64,000 nt of DNA from Pseudomonadota bacterium. Lineage in GTDB: Bacteria > Pseudomonadota > Alphaproteobacteria > Micavibrionales > UBA1664. The stretch spans positions 1 through 64,000 of the forward strand of contig RFNZ01000006.1 in the NCBI GenBank assembly GCA_009926935.1, in the 5' to 3' direction. The translations under genes and the position numbers were made by a program. Positions 1 to 8,358 of this stretch are shown here, piece by piece (position 1 is the first letter of the stretch; the number at the start of each line of letters is the position of its first letter). The notes under the pieces were generated by a model that searched no databases, was not told the origin of the DNA, and saw only the letters and a list, made by a program, of their open reading frames with translations.

Positions 1-24
1 GCCGCCTTTAAAGGCGGCTTTTTT
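1..24 (+). terminator. Rho-independent terminator of a gene upstream of the window
   Basis: GCCGCCTTT/AAAGGCGGC perfect stem followed by TTTTTT. Confidence 0.8.
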
Positions 25-49
25 AATTCCTAATGTCTGTTGATGCGGC

Positions 50-739
50 TTAGCCGGCGGCAACAAGTGCAGGGGCTTTAAAGCCGGCTGCTTTAACTTG
101 GCTTGCGTTGTCGTAGAACACTTGACCTTGGCGGTTCACAACAGCACCCATGTAAAGCGACTTGTCATCGTTGAACACGGCAACATCTGTGCTGCCTGAA
201 TCTGCGTTGTAGCTGAGGCGAAGCAGACGGCCCCTGCCATCAACGATGCCTTTTCTCCAAACCACGACGTCACGTGGCTGGGCAGTGCACAGCGCTGTTA
301 CTTCAGGCGTATTCATAAGGTCTGAGTAGTACTCGGGCATCGCCATGGAAGCCATGCGGGCAGCAACACAGAAGAAGCCAACTTGCCCAGAAGCGGCTGC
401 ACCAAAAGCTGATTCAGCCAAGCGCGTCGCAAGGCACTGTTTATCCATCCAAAGGAGATTGCCACCTGCAGAAACTGCAATAACACCAAAGGAGGCACCA
501 AAACCAACCTGGCAACCACTCGCAGCTGCCATAACGGAAGGCGCGTGGGCTGCGCTTCTGAGCGTCAGGATGTTCGTAGCCGTAGACGTAGCATTGTTGT
601 TGTTATTAATAGTTGTATCACCGCCACCAGGGCAAGTTGGTTGACCATTGCAGCCACCTGGGCGGTTCTGTGCTTCCGCATTAAATGCACCAAGCGCCAC
701 ACCAGCAAGGACAACACATACTCTCAAAAGACCGCTCAT
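50..739 (-). CDS. Hypothetical secreted protein with Asn-rich N-terminal segment
   Basis: ORF; start at the internal Met (MSGLLRVCVVLAGVALGAFNAEAQ signal peptide) preceded by an AGGAG-type RBS, rather than the ORF-track start at 796; NNNNN tract. Confidence 0.7.
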   Translation of the reverse strand: MSGLLRVCVVLAGVALGAFNAEAQNRPGGCNGQPTCPGGGDTTINNNNNATSTATNILTLRSAAHAPSVMAAASGCQVGFGASFGVIAVSAGGNLLWMDKQCLATRLAESAFGAAASGQVGFFCVAARMASMAMPEYYSDLMNTPEVTALCTAQPRDVVVWRKGIVDGRGRLLRLSYNADSGSTDVAVFNDDKSLYMGAVVNRQGQVFYDNASQVKAAGFKAPALVAAG

Positions 740-865
740 TTTTCTCTCCTGTATAATTTCATAAATGGGAATTGGAGTGACTATGCCCCCAATCAAATAA
801 TTATGTCAACAAATAATTTTTCATTTTTTATTAACTTTGGTTAACCCCTGAAAGAACCATTATAT

Positions 866-894
866 TTGACATAAGATTATTTCATCTGTATAAA
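866..894 (+). promoter_or_regulatory. Sigma70-type promoter for the 933 gene
   Basis: TTGACA-N17-TATAAA. Confidence 0.6.
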
Positions 895-932
895 TACCCC
901 CGAGATCAACGCAAGCCACAGGCCCAAAAAGC

Positions 933-2318
933 ATGACTTCGGTGTCAGAAGCACCTCAGGGAAAACCACAACGCCGCTCCCCGCCTTCAAGGCTAGGACG
1001 CCCATCGCGTATGGAAGCCCGCGCGGCAGCAGCCACACCGGCAACTCCAGCCCAACATTTTGAAGCCCCTAGAGAAGCCTCTCCATTACGGCAACCGCAA
1101 CGCCGCCCGCGCAGCCTTCCGGCCAGAAGCTCGTATGCCCGCGCAGCAGCAAAGGCAGCCCCAAAAGCAGCACAGCCAATCGAGACATTAGTAGTACCGG
1201 AGAGAACGGCAGAGCGCGAGCCAACCAGCCAACCAGCCATAGAGAAAAAGCGGTTCTTCACCCGCGGCATGGTCGGCCTTTTGGCACTTAGCGGTGCCAC
1301 GATAACGGACATTGCAACCAATGACGGCAACTTCATCGCCAAACCCTCTTTGGTTGGTACCTTCAGCCTCGTAAACGCCGGTCTTCAAACCGATACAGGC
1401 AAAGCTGTCGTCGCTTACGTAGGCAATGAAATAAGCAGACACCTTGAGCTGGATAAACACGTTGCAGTAGAAGCTGAACGCATCCCTCCCTCAACGCTGA
1501 CTGAACATAAGATAAAACTTTTAACGACGGCCATAGAAGTTTTGCACGCCAACAACAGAGGTGCGGATATCACGACCCTGCCTCTCACACTTGAGAAAAT
1601 GACCATTGAGCAGGTTCAGCAGATACGTCGGCAGGTTTTTTCTGTATCCACGGCAGAGACTGATACTCTCTCCTTGGAGCTTGATACACTCGTCAAAGAT
1701 ATGACGGAGCATGAAGCAGCCAATGACGCTGTAGACGCAGAAGAATATCAGATAAGTGTCAGAAAAGCCCAGTACGAGGCCGAACATCTACTGACAGACC
1801 CGCAAACGCGGGTTGTAACGGCAGCAGTCACACATGCAAGAACGGCGAAAAGATTTGCAGCCGCAAACGAAGAACTTATTTCAAATGCAGCTGCCGGTGA
1901 CAACGATGCCATGGCCAGCCTAGGCATACAGCTGATCGATAAATTAAACGCGGCGCAAATTGGCCGCGCCCTCCTTGTCGTCGCCAAAGACAGAGGCAGC
2001 GCAGAAGCTGCAACAAGGCTTGTGGCAATCGAACGCGCAGAACGCGAAGCACGTGAAGAAGAGCAAAGACGGATCGCAGCCGTTGAAAGACTCGGCTACA
2101 CGGCAAGCTGCACGGTTGTAGCTCGCCAAGAGTCACGCCCGACATGCATTGAAGTAGCGCCTACAATTCGTGAGGGCCAAAAAATACTGATCATCTTCAG
2201 ACAAAACGGCAGACCAGAGGTCAAGTTTGCAAGCACTTACATGGGCGCAACCCCTATCGACACGCGCTACTTTACAGCGCAAACCCTCCAGTCACGTCCT
2301 TGGCTGACCGTACGCTAA
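933..2318 (+). CDS. Hypothetical protein, Pro/Arg-rich N-terminus with one hydrophobic segment
   Basis: 461-aa ORF with good upstream promoter; no family recognised. Confidence 0.7.
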   Translation: MTSVSEAPQGKPQRRSPPSRLGRPSRMEARAAAATPATPAQHFEAPREASPLRQPQRRPRSLPARSSYARAAAKAAPKAAQPIETLVVPERTAEREPTSQPAIEKKRFFTRGMVGLLALSGATITDIATNDGNFIAKPSLVGTFSLVNAGLQTDTGKAVVAYVGNEISRHLELDKHVAVEAERIPPSTLTEHKIKLLTTAIEVLHANNRGADITTLPLTLEKMTIEQVQQIRRQVFSVSTAETDTLSLELDTLVKDMTEHEAANDAVDAEEYQISVRKAQYEAEHLLTDPQTRVVTAAVTHARTAKRFAAANEELISNAAAGDNDAMASLGIQLIDKLNAAQIGRALLVVAKDRGSAEAATRLVAIERAEREAREEEQRRIAAVERLGYTASCTVVARQESRPTCIEVAPTIREGQKILIIFRQNGRPEVKFASTYMGATPIDTRYFTAQTLQSRPWLTVR

Positions 2319-2371
2319 CACACGGAAAACCTCTTGTTTTGAAACCGCGCCATGGTTAAAACTGCCTTCTA

Positions 2372-4372
2372 TTGAAGGATGGAACCATGTCAAACGCAGC
2401 CCTTGCCCAGAACGCACAGCAAATTACCCTGACTTTGCCGGACGGCGCGACGCGCACATACGCCAGCGGCACAACCGGGCTTCAGGTTGCCGAATCCATT
2501 GCAAAATCGCTCGCCAAAGCAGCGGTCGCAATCAAGCTCGACGGCCAGCTTTGTGACCTCTCGCTCCCCATCACAAAAGACGCGCGTATAGCCATCATCA
2601 AACGCGAAAACGACGAAGCGCTCGAACTGATCAGGCACGACTGCGCCCACGTGATGGCAGAGGCCGTGCAAGCCCTCTTCCCCGGCACGCAAGTCACCAT
2701 CGGCCCCTGCATCGAAAACGGTTTTTACTACGACTTTGCCCGCAACGAACCATTTACGCCCGACGACTTCGCCAAAATCGAAGCCAAGATGAAGGAGATT
2801 GTAGCCAAGGGCGAGGCCTTCACCCGCGAGGTCTGGGACCGCGAAAAAGCGATCGAAACCTTCAAAGCCAAAGGCGAGAATTATAAGGTTGAACTGATAC
2901 AGGACCTGCCGGAGACGGAAGAAATCAAAATCTACAAACAGGGCGACTGGTTTGACCTGTGCCGCGGGCCCCACATGCCCACAACCGCCCATGTCGGCAC
3001 CGCCTTCAAAATCATGAAGGTCGCCGGCGCTTACTGGCGTGGCGATAGCAACCGCGCGATGCTGACCCGCCTTTACGCAACCGCCTGGCGCACGGAAAAA
3101 GAGTTACAGGATTACCTGACCCAAATCGAAGAAGCCGAAAAACGCGACCACCGCAAACTGGGCCGTGAGATGGATCTCTTCCACATTCAGGACGAAGCCC
3201 AAGGCAGCGTTTTCTGGCACCCGAAAGGCTACAGCATTTGGCTTGCCCTTGAAGCCTATCTCCGCCGCCGCCTGAAGGAAGGCGGGTATGTGGAAGTCAA
3301 AACACCGCAACTGATCGACAACAAACTCTGGGTCGCATCCGGCCACTGGGGCAAGTACCGCGAGAATATGTTTGTAGTGCCGGATGAAGTGCCTAGCACG
3401 GAGGACGACAAACCCGTATTAAGCGGCAAAGCACGCCTCATGGCCCTCAAACCCATGAACTGCCCCGCACATGTTCAGATTTTTAATCAGGGTCTGAAGT
3501 CATACCGTGACCTGCCCATCCGTATGGCGGAATTCGGCTGCTGCCACCGGAACGAAGCGCACGGCGCATTGCATGGCCTCATGCGCGTCCGACAAATGAC
3601 TCAGGACGACGCGCATATTTTCTGCCGCGAAGACCAAATAGAATCCGAGGCCGTCGCCTTCTGTAATTTCCTCTCCAACATTTACCGCGATGTCGGTTTT
3701 ACCGATGTGCGTGTACGCTTGGCCCTCAGACCCGATGCCCGCGCGGGATCAGACGACGTATGGGATAAGGCCGAGAACGGCCTGAGATTAGCCCTCAAAG
3801 CCGCCAACATCGAATACACGGAAGCCCCGGGTGACGGCGCCTTTTACGGCCCGAAACTCGAATTCCATTTGCGGGACGCCATCGGCCGCTCGTGGCAGCT
3901 CGGTACGTTACAACTCGATTTCGTTCTCCCTGAACGTCTTGATGCCAACTACATTGGTGAAGACGGCAACAAACACCGCCCCGTGATGTTACACCGCGCC
4001 GCCTTCGGCTCGATGGAACGGTTTATCGGCGTCATGATCGAGCACTACGCGGGCAAACTCCCGCTCTGGATGGCGCCAACGCAGTGCGTGATCGCAACCA
4101 TCACATCAGAAGCCGATGGTTACGCCCGCGAAGTTTACGAACAACTGAAGGACGCAGGCTTGCGCGTGGAGCTCGATACCCGCAACGAGAAAATTAACTA
4201 CAAGGTGCGGGAACATTCAGTCGGCAAAGTACCCGTGATGTATGTAGTAGGCGCGCGGGAAGCAACTGACAAAACCGTCGCGATCCGCAGACTTGGCTCA
4301 CAGGACCAAACGGTCATGCCCCTAACCGATGCCGTAGCTGAACTTGTAAGCAATTGCAAAGCCCCGTTTTAG
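2372..4372 (+). CDS. thrS: Threonyl-tRNA synthetase
   Basis: TGS domain, [12 protein letters not shown], class II aaRS motifs ([25 protein letters not shown]), anticodon-binding domain; ATG start may be 2387 (MSNAALAQ). Confidence 0.97.
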   Translation: MKDGTMSNAALAQNAQQITLTLPDGATRTYASGTTGLQVAESIAKSLAKAAVAIKLDGQLCDLSLPITKDARIAIIKRENDEALELIRHDCAHVMAEAVQALFPGTQVTIGPCIENGFYYDFARNEPFTPDDFAKIEAKMKEIVAKGEAFTREVWDREKAIETFKAKGENYKVELIQDLPETEEIKIYKQGDWFDLCRGPHMPTTAHVGTAFKIMKVAGAYWRGDSNRAMLTRLYATAWRTEKELQDYLTQIEEAEKRDHRKLGREMDLFHIQDEAQGSVFWHPKGYSIWLALEAYLRRRLKEGGYVEVKTPQLIDNKLWVASGHWGKYRENMFVVPDEVPSTEDDKPVLSGKARLMALKPMNCPAHVQIFNQGLKSYRDLPIRMAEFGCCHRNEAHGALHGLMRVRQMTQDDAHIFCREDQIESEAVAFCNFLSNIYRDVGFTDVRVRLALRPDARAGSDDVWDKAENGLRLALKAANIEYTEAPGDGAFYGPKLEFHLRDAIGRSWQLGTLQLDFVLPERLDANYIGEDGNKHRPVMLHRAAFGSMERFIGVMIEHYAGKLPLWMAPTQCVIATITSEADGYAREVYEQLKDAGLRVELDTRNEKINYKVREHSVGKVPVMYVVGAREATDKTVAIRRLGSQDQTVMPLTDAVAELVSNCKAPF

Positions 4373-4378
4373 GGCTTT
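4358..4378. terminator. Possible bidirectional hairpin between convergent genes
   Basis: AAAGCCC ... GGGCTTT stem overlapping the thrS stop. Confidence 0.4.
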
Positions 4379-7300
4379 CAGGCGGCTGGAGCAGCCGGTA
4401 CAAACACGTTTTCGCTGCCCCTGCTTTCAACGAGCAGCTCACTGACAAACGCAAACTCGTCCTCGTTAAATGCAAGCGTATACGCAATCACAGGATCCGT
4501 TTTTTTGCGGCCCGCCTTGTATTCGCGTATGAGCCTGTTGCCTAGCCCCTCTTCATGACGATTGAGAGCTGTTCTGAGGCCGTTGATGCCAAGCCCAACA
4601 TTGGTCAGCGCCTTGGATGGTGGCATATCAGAAAACAGCTGACGGGCAATCTGCTCGGGCGTAACGGCTTCGAGGTGAGATTTGGCAAAAAAGCACAAAA
4701 GGTCAAACGTTTTGCCTTCGAGCCTCGCGACCGGTTTGCCATCAAGCGTAACCTTTTCACCGACCGTATTGAGGCTTAAGCGGCCTGCGTTAATGATCGT
4801 TGCGCCTGTGACCGCTGTCGAGCGGACGCCCTGAAGCCGCGAGACGTTCAGGTCCTTCTCCATGACAGCAAGGTAATAACCGACGCCGTTCTTGGCCTTG
4901 ATGATATCGAATTTTTTGACACCAGCTTGCTCAAGCTTGCCGGTAATATTCACCTTAGCCAGCTTGATCGTCGCATCCGAATAGATCGTATCGTCTTCCA
5001 GCATAAGCTGCTGCACGTTTTCAGGCGAGAGCGGAACGCGCGGCGTATCGAACATGGTTTTTAGGAAGTGGTACTCGACAGGAGCCAAATCAATAGTCTT
5101 GTCCTCAACCGTAAGCTCCCGCAGCGTATGGTTAAGACGCATGCCCTTGAGTTCCTGTATCTGGCTGCGCTCAAGGATATGCTGGCGGCGCCCTTTCATC
5201 ATGTAGCCGATGCTGCGCACGTTCTCGAACAGGCGTGAGTTTTTAATCCCCGCATCTTCAAGTTTTTTAGGTATCGACGCATTAAGGACACTGATAACAG
5301 CGGCTTCAGAATACTTGCCGTCGCTTGCCTCTGAAATCTGGGCTGCCGATAAAGGCGCATCCGCCCTTGAAAGAGTATCCAAAACAAACAGCTCGGAACT
5401 GCCAAGGGCGATCGACTTGCCGTCAACCCTGAGCTCACAGAGGCTCAGGTTGATTTCAATATCGCCGACAACCGCTGTTCTGAACTCATCGACAATCGTA
5501 TCTTCAAGCTCCTCGCGGTTGGCCGCAAGCACAAACCCGACCCCTCGGATCGTTCTGATAAGCGGCTCGGTGATGTTGTGCTCTTCGCGCAGCTTTTTGC
5601 GCAGATTTGTCAAAAACGCATTGAGAGCAGGACGACTGCCACTGAAAAGCGTATCGGTCATGATATCGGCAGAAACAACCTCCGGATACATTTTTGCAAG
5701 CAACTCGACCACAAAAAACTCGGTATCGCTGACATCAACGCGCGTACCGTCAAACTGCAGCTCCTGGAGGGTATGGTTGATGCTCCAGGCCCCGATATCG
5801 GTGATACTGCAGTTTTCAAGCACGCTGGGTGCCACATCTTCCTGCGGCAGATCCAGCCTGAAAAGTGCATCTTTGAACCGGCGTAGGCTGCCGGCATTCT
5901 CGGCACCTGCCTCCTTCAATTTCATGCCCAGCTGCCCGTACACGGATACAAGGGAAGCCTGCCTGTCAGGGGCATCATCACCGTAAAGCACTTTCAAAGC
6001 ATCAACGCGCTTCAAGGCGTTTGGATAGCTCTCGAGTATCGCCTTCATCAAAACATAGGGCTGGCGCGGCAGCGGCACGAGAACCGTTTTACCGTCGCTG
6101 CCTTTAAAACTGATTTCCGCACGGGTGGCATTAAGGGTCCAGCGGCCCACATTTGTAATCTCAATATCCGCAGCCGCTTTTTTAAGGGCGCGCGCATCCT
6201 TGATATCGAGCATGTATCCAAGCCTGCGGCGGGTAATAATAGGGTCAATGCCGCCATTGGCCTCTGCTAGTTTTGCGCGCAGTTTGTTGAACTGCTGCAT
6301 GGCGGCGCCGGTACGCGTTTCATCTCCATAAACTTTTTCTGCCATCTGTTCGATGGTCATGAGCCCCGGATACGTCTCGATAAACGCAACCAGTACATCC
6401 ATCTCGCGCGATGTCAGATCAAGACGCTCGCCCTTAAAATAGGTTTCGCCGATCGTATGATTGATACGAATTGGCCCGAGCGTATAAATATCGCTCTCAA
6501 GCGCACTCGCGATTTTTGGTGCTATCTGGGACAGGTTGAGGAAGTATTTACCATCGCCGTCTCCGAGAATAAGGCGGTTATAGGCATCGCCGTAATCAGA
6601 CAGTTTTTTGTTTAATAGCGCAACATAGCGCTGGATACTGGCCTCGTCGGCAACGCGACCAAACTTGCTGGCCTCATCGGCAAGAAGCGTTGCATCAACA
6701 GGCTTTGGAAAGTGGTAGGCGAGCGTCTTTAAAACCATGAACTCGCCAATCGTGAGCGGGATCGGCTGGTTATCGATTGAAACCGTTTGCTCCGTAAAAT
6801 TGATGACAAGCGGCCCAAAGCCGATGACATGAACGTTCGTACGCTCTCCCGCGGGAACAAATTTGTAACCGCTGCCCCAAACCGTTTCGATGCAGCTATC
6901 AAGCTCAAGATGAGGCGCTGCCTCACGAAGTTTCTTACGAACCTTGTGAACAAACACATCGACAATCTTGAGATCAATGTCTTCATCGCCCAGCTGATAC
7001 AGATAATCGTGGATGTTATCCTTGGTACACAGCTTGCCCGTGCGTTCAGTCAGGCATGTAAACACTTCAAATTCTTGCGGTGTGAACTCGACGGACATTC
7101 CGTTTACATCACAGGTTTTGTTAACGTAGTCGATCCTCAGGGCGCCAAACTGTTTAACGCGGGATCGGCCGCCATAGGCGTAGTAAGCGTTACGCAGTAA
7201 AAGGCCAATCGTGCCTTTTTTGAAACCTGCAGCTAAGGGCGTAGCTGAAACACAACCGTAGCCCAAAACACCAAAGAGGCCGTGCGTATCAAGATGTTGA

Positions 7301-7551
7301 TGAAGGCAGACAACCGGCCCATCAAATCTCTCGAAGTTGATGCCCTTCATGTAAGCCGCGGGGTTAGGGAGTTTCCCGTCCACAAAAAGCAGCATCACAT
7401 CAAAAGGGTGTGTGCCTACTAGGCCCGAAAGCTCCTGCGCGTCGCTTGCGTAATCAACCGTAAACTCTTGGTCGGGCAGATCGTCATCAATCGCCTGAAT
7501 GACATCCGCCTCGTTGGCAGCATTACTTGGTACATAGGCAAGAATACGCAT
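4378..7551 (-). CDS. Multi-winged-helix protein: degenerate CtrA-like receiver domain plus about 8 tandem OmpR/PhoB-type wHTH domains
   Basis: Start set at MRILAYVPS (7551) rather than 7830; first wHTH has ...DLKIVDVFVHKVRKKLREAAPHLELDSCIETVWGSGYKF; later units repeat the strand-helix pattern (RINHTIGETYFKGERLDLTSREMDVL, SINHTLQELQFDGTRVDVSDTEFFVV, RLNHTLRELTVEDKTIDLAPVEYHFL). Confidence 0.85.
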   Translation of the reverse strand: MRILAYVPSNAANEADVIQAIDDDLPDQEFTVDYASDAQELSGLVGTHPFDVMLLFVDGKLPNPAAYMKGINFERFDGPVVCLHQHLDTHGLFGVLGYGCVSATPLAAGFKKGTIGLLLRNAYYAYGGRSRVKQFGALRIDYVNKTCDVNGMSVEFTPQEFEVFTCLTERTGKLCTKDNIHDYLYQLGDEDIDLKIVDVFVHKVRKKLREAAPHLELDSCIETVWGSGYKFVPAGERTNVHVIGFGPLVINFTEQTVSIDNQPIPLTIGEFMVLKTLAYHFPKPVDATLLADEASKFGRVADEASIQRYVALLNKKLSDYGDAYNRLILGDGDGKYFLNLSQIAPKIASALESDIYTLGPIRINHTIGETYFKGERLDLTSREMDVLVAFIETYPGLMTIEQMAEKVYGDETRTGAAMQQFNKLRAKLAEANGGIDPIITRRRLGYMLDIKDARALKKAAADIEITNVGRWTLNATRAEISFKGSDGKTVLVPLPRQPYVLMKAILESYPNALKRVDALKVLYGDDAPDRQASLVSVYGQLGMKLKEAGAENAGSLRRFKDALFRLDLPQEDVAPSVLENCSITDIGAWSINHTLQELQFDGTRVDVSDTEFFVVELLAKMYPEVVSADIMTDTLFSGSRPALNAFLTNLRKKLREEHNITEPLIRTIRGVGFVLAANREELEDTIVDEFRTAVVGDIEINLSLCELRVDGKSIALGSSELFVLDTLSRADAPLSAAQISEASDGKYSEAAVISVLNASIPKKLEDAGIKNSRLFENVRSIGYMMKGRRQHILERSQIQELKGMRLNHTLRELTVEDKTIDLAPVEYHFLKTMFDTPRVPLSPENVQQLMLEDDTIYSDATIKLAKVNITGKLEQAGVKKFDIIKAKNGVGYYLAVMEKDLNVSRLQGVRSTAVTGATIINAGRLSLNTVGEKVTLDGKPVARLEGKTFDLLCFFAKSHLEAVTPEQIARQLFSDMPPSKALTNVGLGINGLRTALNRHEEGLGNRLIREYKAGRKKTDPVIAYTLAFNEDEFAFVSELLVESRGSENVFVPAAPAA

Positions 7552-7637
7552 GCTGTATCTTTGGTTAGAGTGGCAGGCCATCAGATATAGATATGAAAAA
7601 CAATATGTCAAGCGATCTGCTGGCGACCCCTGAAAGG

Positions 7638-7659
7638 TTTGCCTTGCACACAAGGCAAA
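7638..7659 (+). promoter_or_regulatory. Hairpin in infC upstream region
   Basis: TTTGCCTTG-CACA-CAAGGCAAA perfect 9-bp stem about 50 nt before the start codon. Confidence 0.4.
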
Positions 7660-7708
7660 GCCAACGTATGACTCATGGTTACGTCCAATAACGCTAGGAG
7701 ATTGCACC

Positions 7709-8287
7709 ATTACCAGACCACCTTTTCCGCCCCGCCGCCCTTCAGTGAGCGAGCCGCGCCGCCCCGTCGTCAACGAAGACGGTCCCCGAGTAAACGAACA
7801 AATCCGCGCGCGTGAAGTGCGCGTTATCAACGAAAATGGCGATATGCTGGGCGTTATGGCCCCTTACGAAGCCATCAAACTTGCGCGCGAAGCTGGCCTT
7901 GATCTGATCGAGGTCTCACCCAACGCAGCGCCCCCTGTCTGCAAAATTCTCGACTACGGCAAATACAAATACGAACAGCAGAAAAAAGCCAACGAGGCGC
8001 GCAAAAAGCAGCGCGTTATCGACATCAAGGAACTGAAACTCCGCCCGACAATCGGCGATCACGACTACCAGATCAAGCTGCGTCAGGCCCGCGAGTTTTT
8101 GACCGAAGGCGACAAGGTTAAGTTTACCCTGCGCTTCAGAGGACGCGAGCAAAGCCACATGGATCTCTCGCTCAAAGTCATGCGCCGCGCCAAGGAAGAC
8201 CTAGCCGATATCTCGAAAGTCGAGCAGGACATCCAGTCTGAAGGCAAGCAGGCTGTCATGGTCTTGATGCCCTTGCCGAAATCATAG
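7709..8287 (+). CDS. infC: Translation initiation factor IF-3, probable AUU start
   Basis: IF-3 N and C domains; in-frame ATT at 7709 is 8 nt after AGGAG (7696-7700); ORF track starts at GTG 7745. Confidence 0.95.
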   Translation: MTRPPFPPRRPSVSEPRRPVVNEDGPRVNEQIRAREVRVINENGDMLGVMAPYEAIKLAREAGLDLIEVSPNAAPPVCKILDYGKYKYEQQKKANEARKKQRVIDIKELKLRPTIGDHDYQIKLRQAREFLTEGDKVKFTLRFRGREQSHMDLSLKVMRRAKEDLADISKVEQDIQSEGKQAVMVLMPLPKS

Positions 8288-8329
8288 ACGTCGAAATCAT
8301 AGACATAATCACAAATTTTTTGTAACGTG

Positions 8330-8355
8330 CCCTCGCCTTAAAACAAGGCGGAGGG
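8330..8355 (+). promoter_or_regulatory. Stem-loop sequestering the Shine-Dalgarno of the downstream helicase gene
   Basis: CCCTCGCCTT-AAAAC-AAGGCGGAGGG (one bulge); GGAGGG is the RBS of GTG 8359. Confidence 0.5.
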
Positions 8356-8358
8356 AAC

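Noticed and set aside
2319-2371. T-box or leader attenuator upstream of thrS
   Set aside because: The intergenic gap is too short and no T-box or operator-like structure was found
4378-7830. Full 1150-aa version of the multi-wHTH ORF starting at 7830
   Set aside because: The first 93 codons overlap infC and its leader in antisense and do not resemble a receiver; the domain begins at MRILAYVPS (7551)
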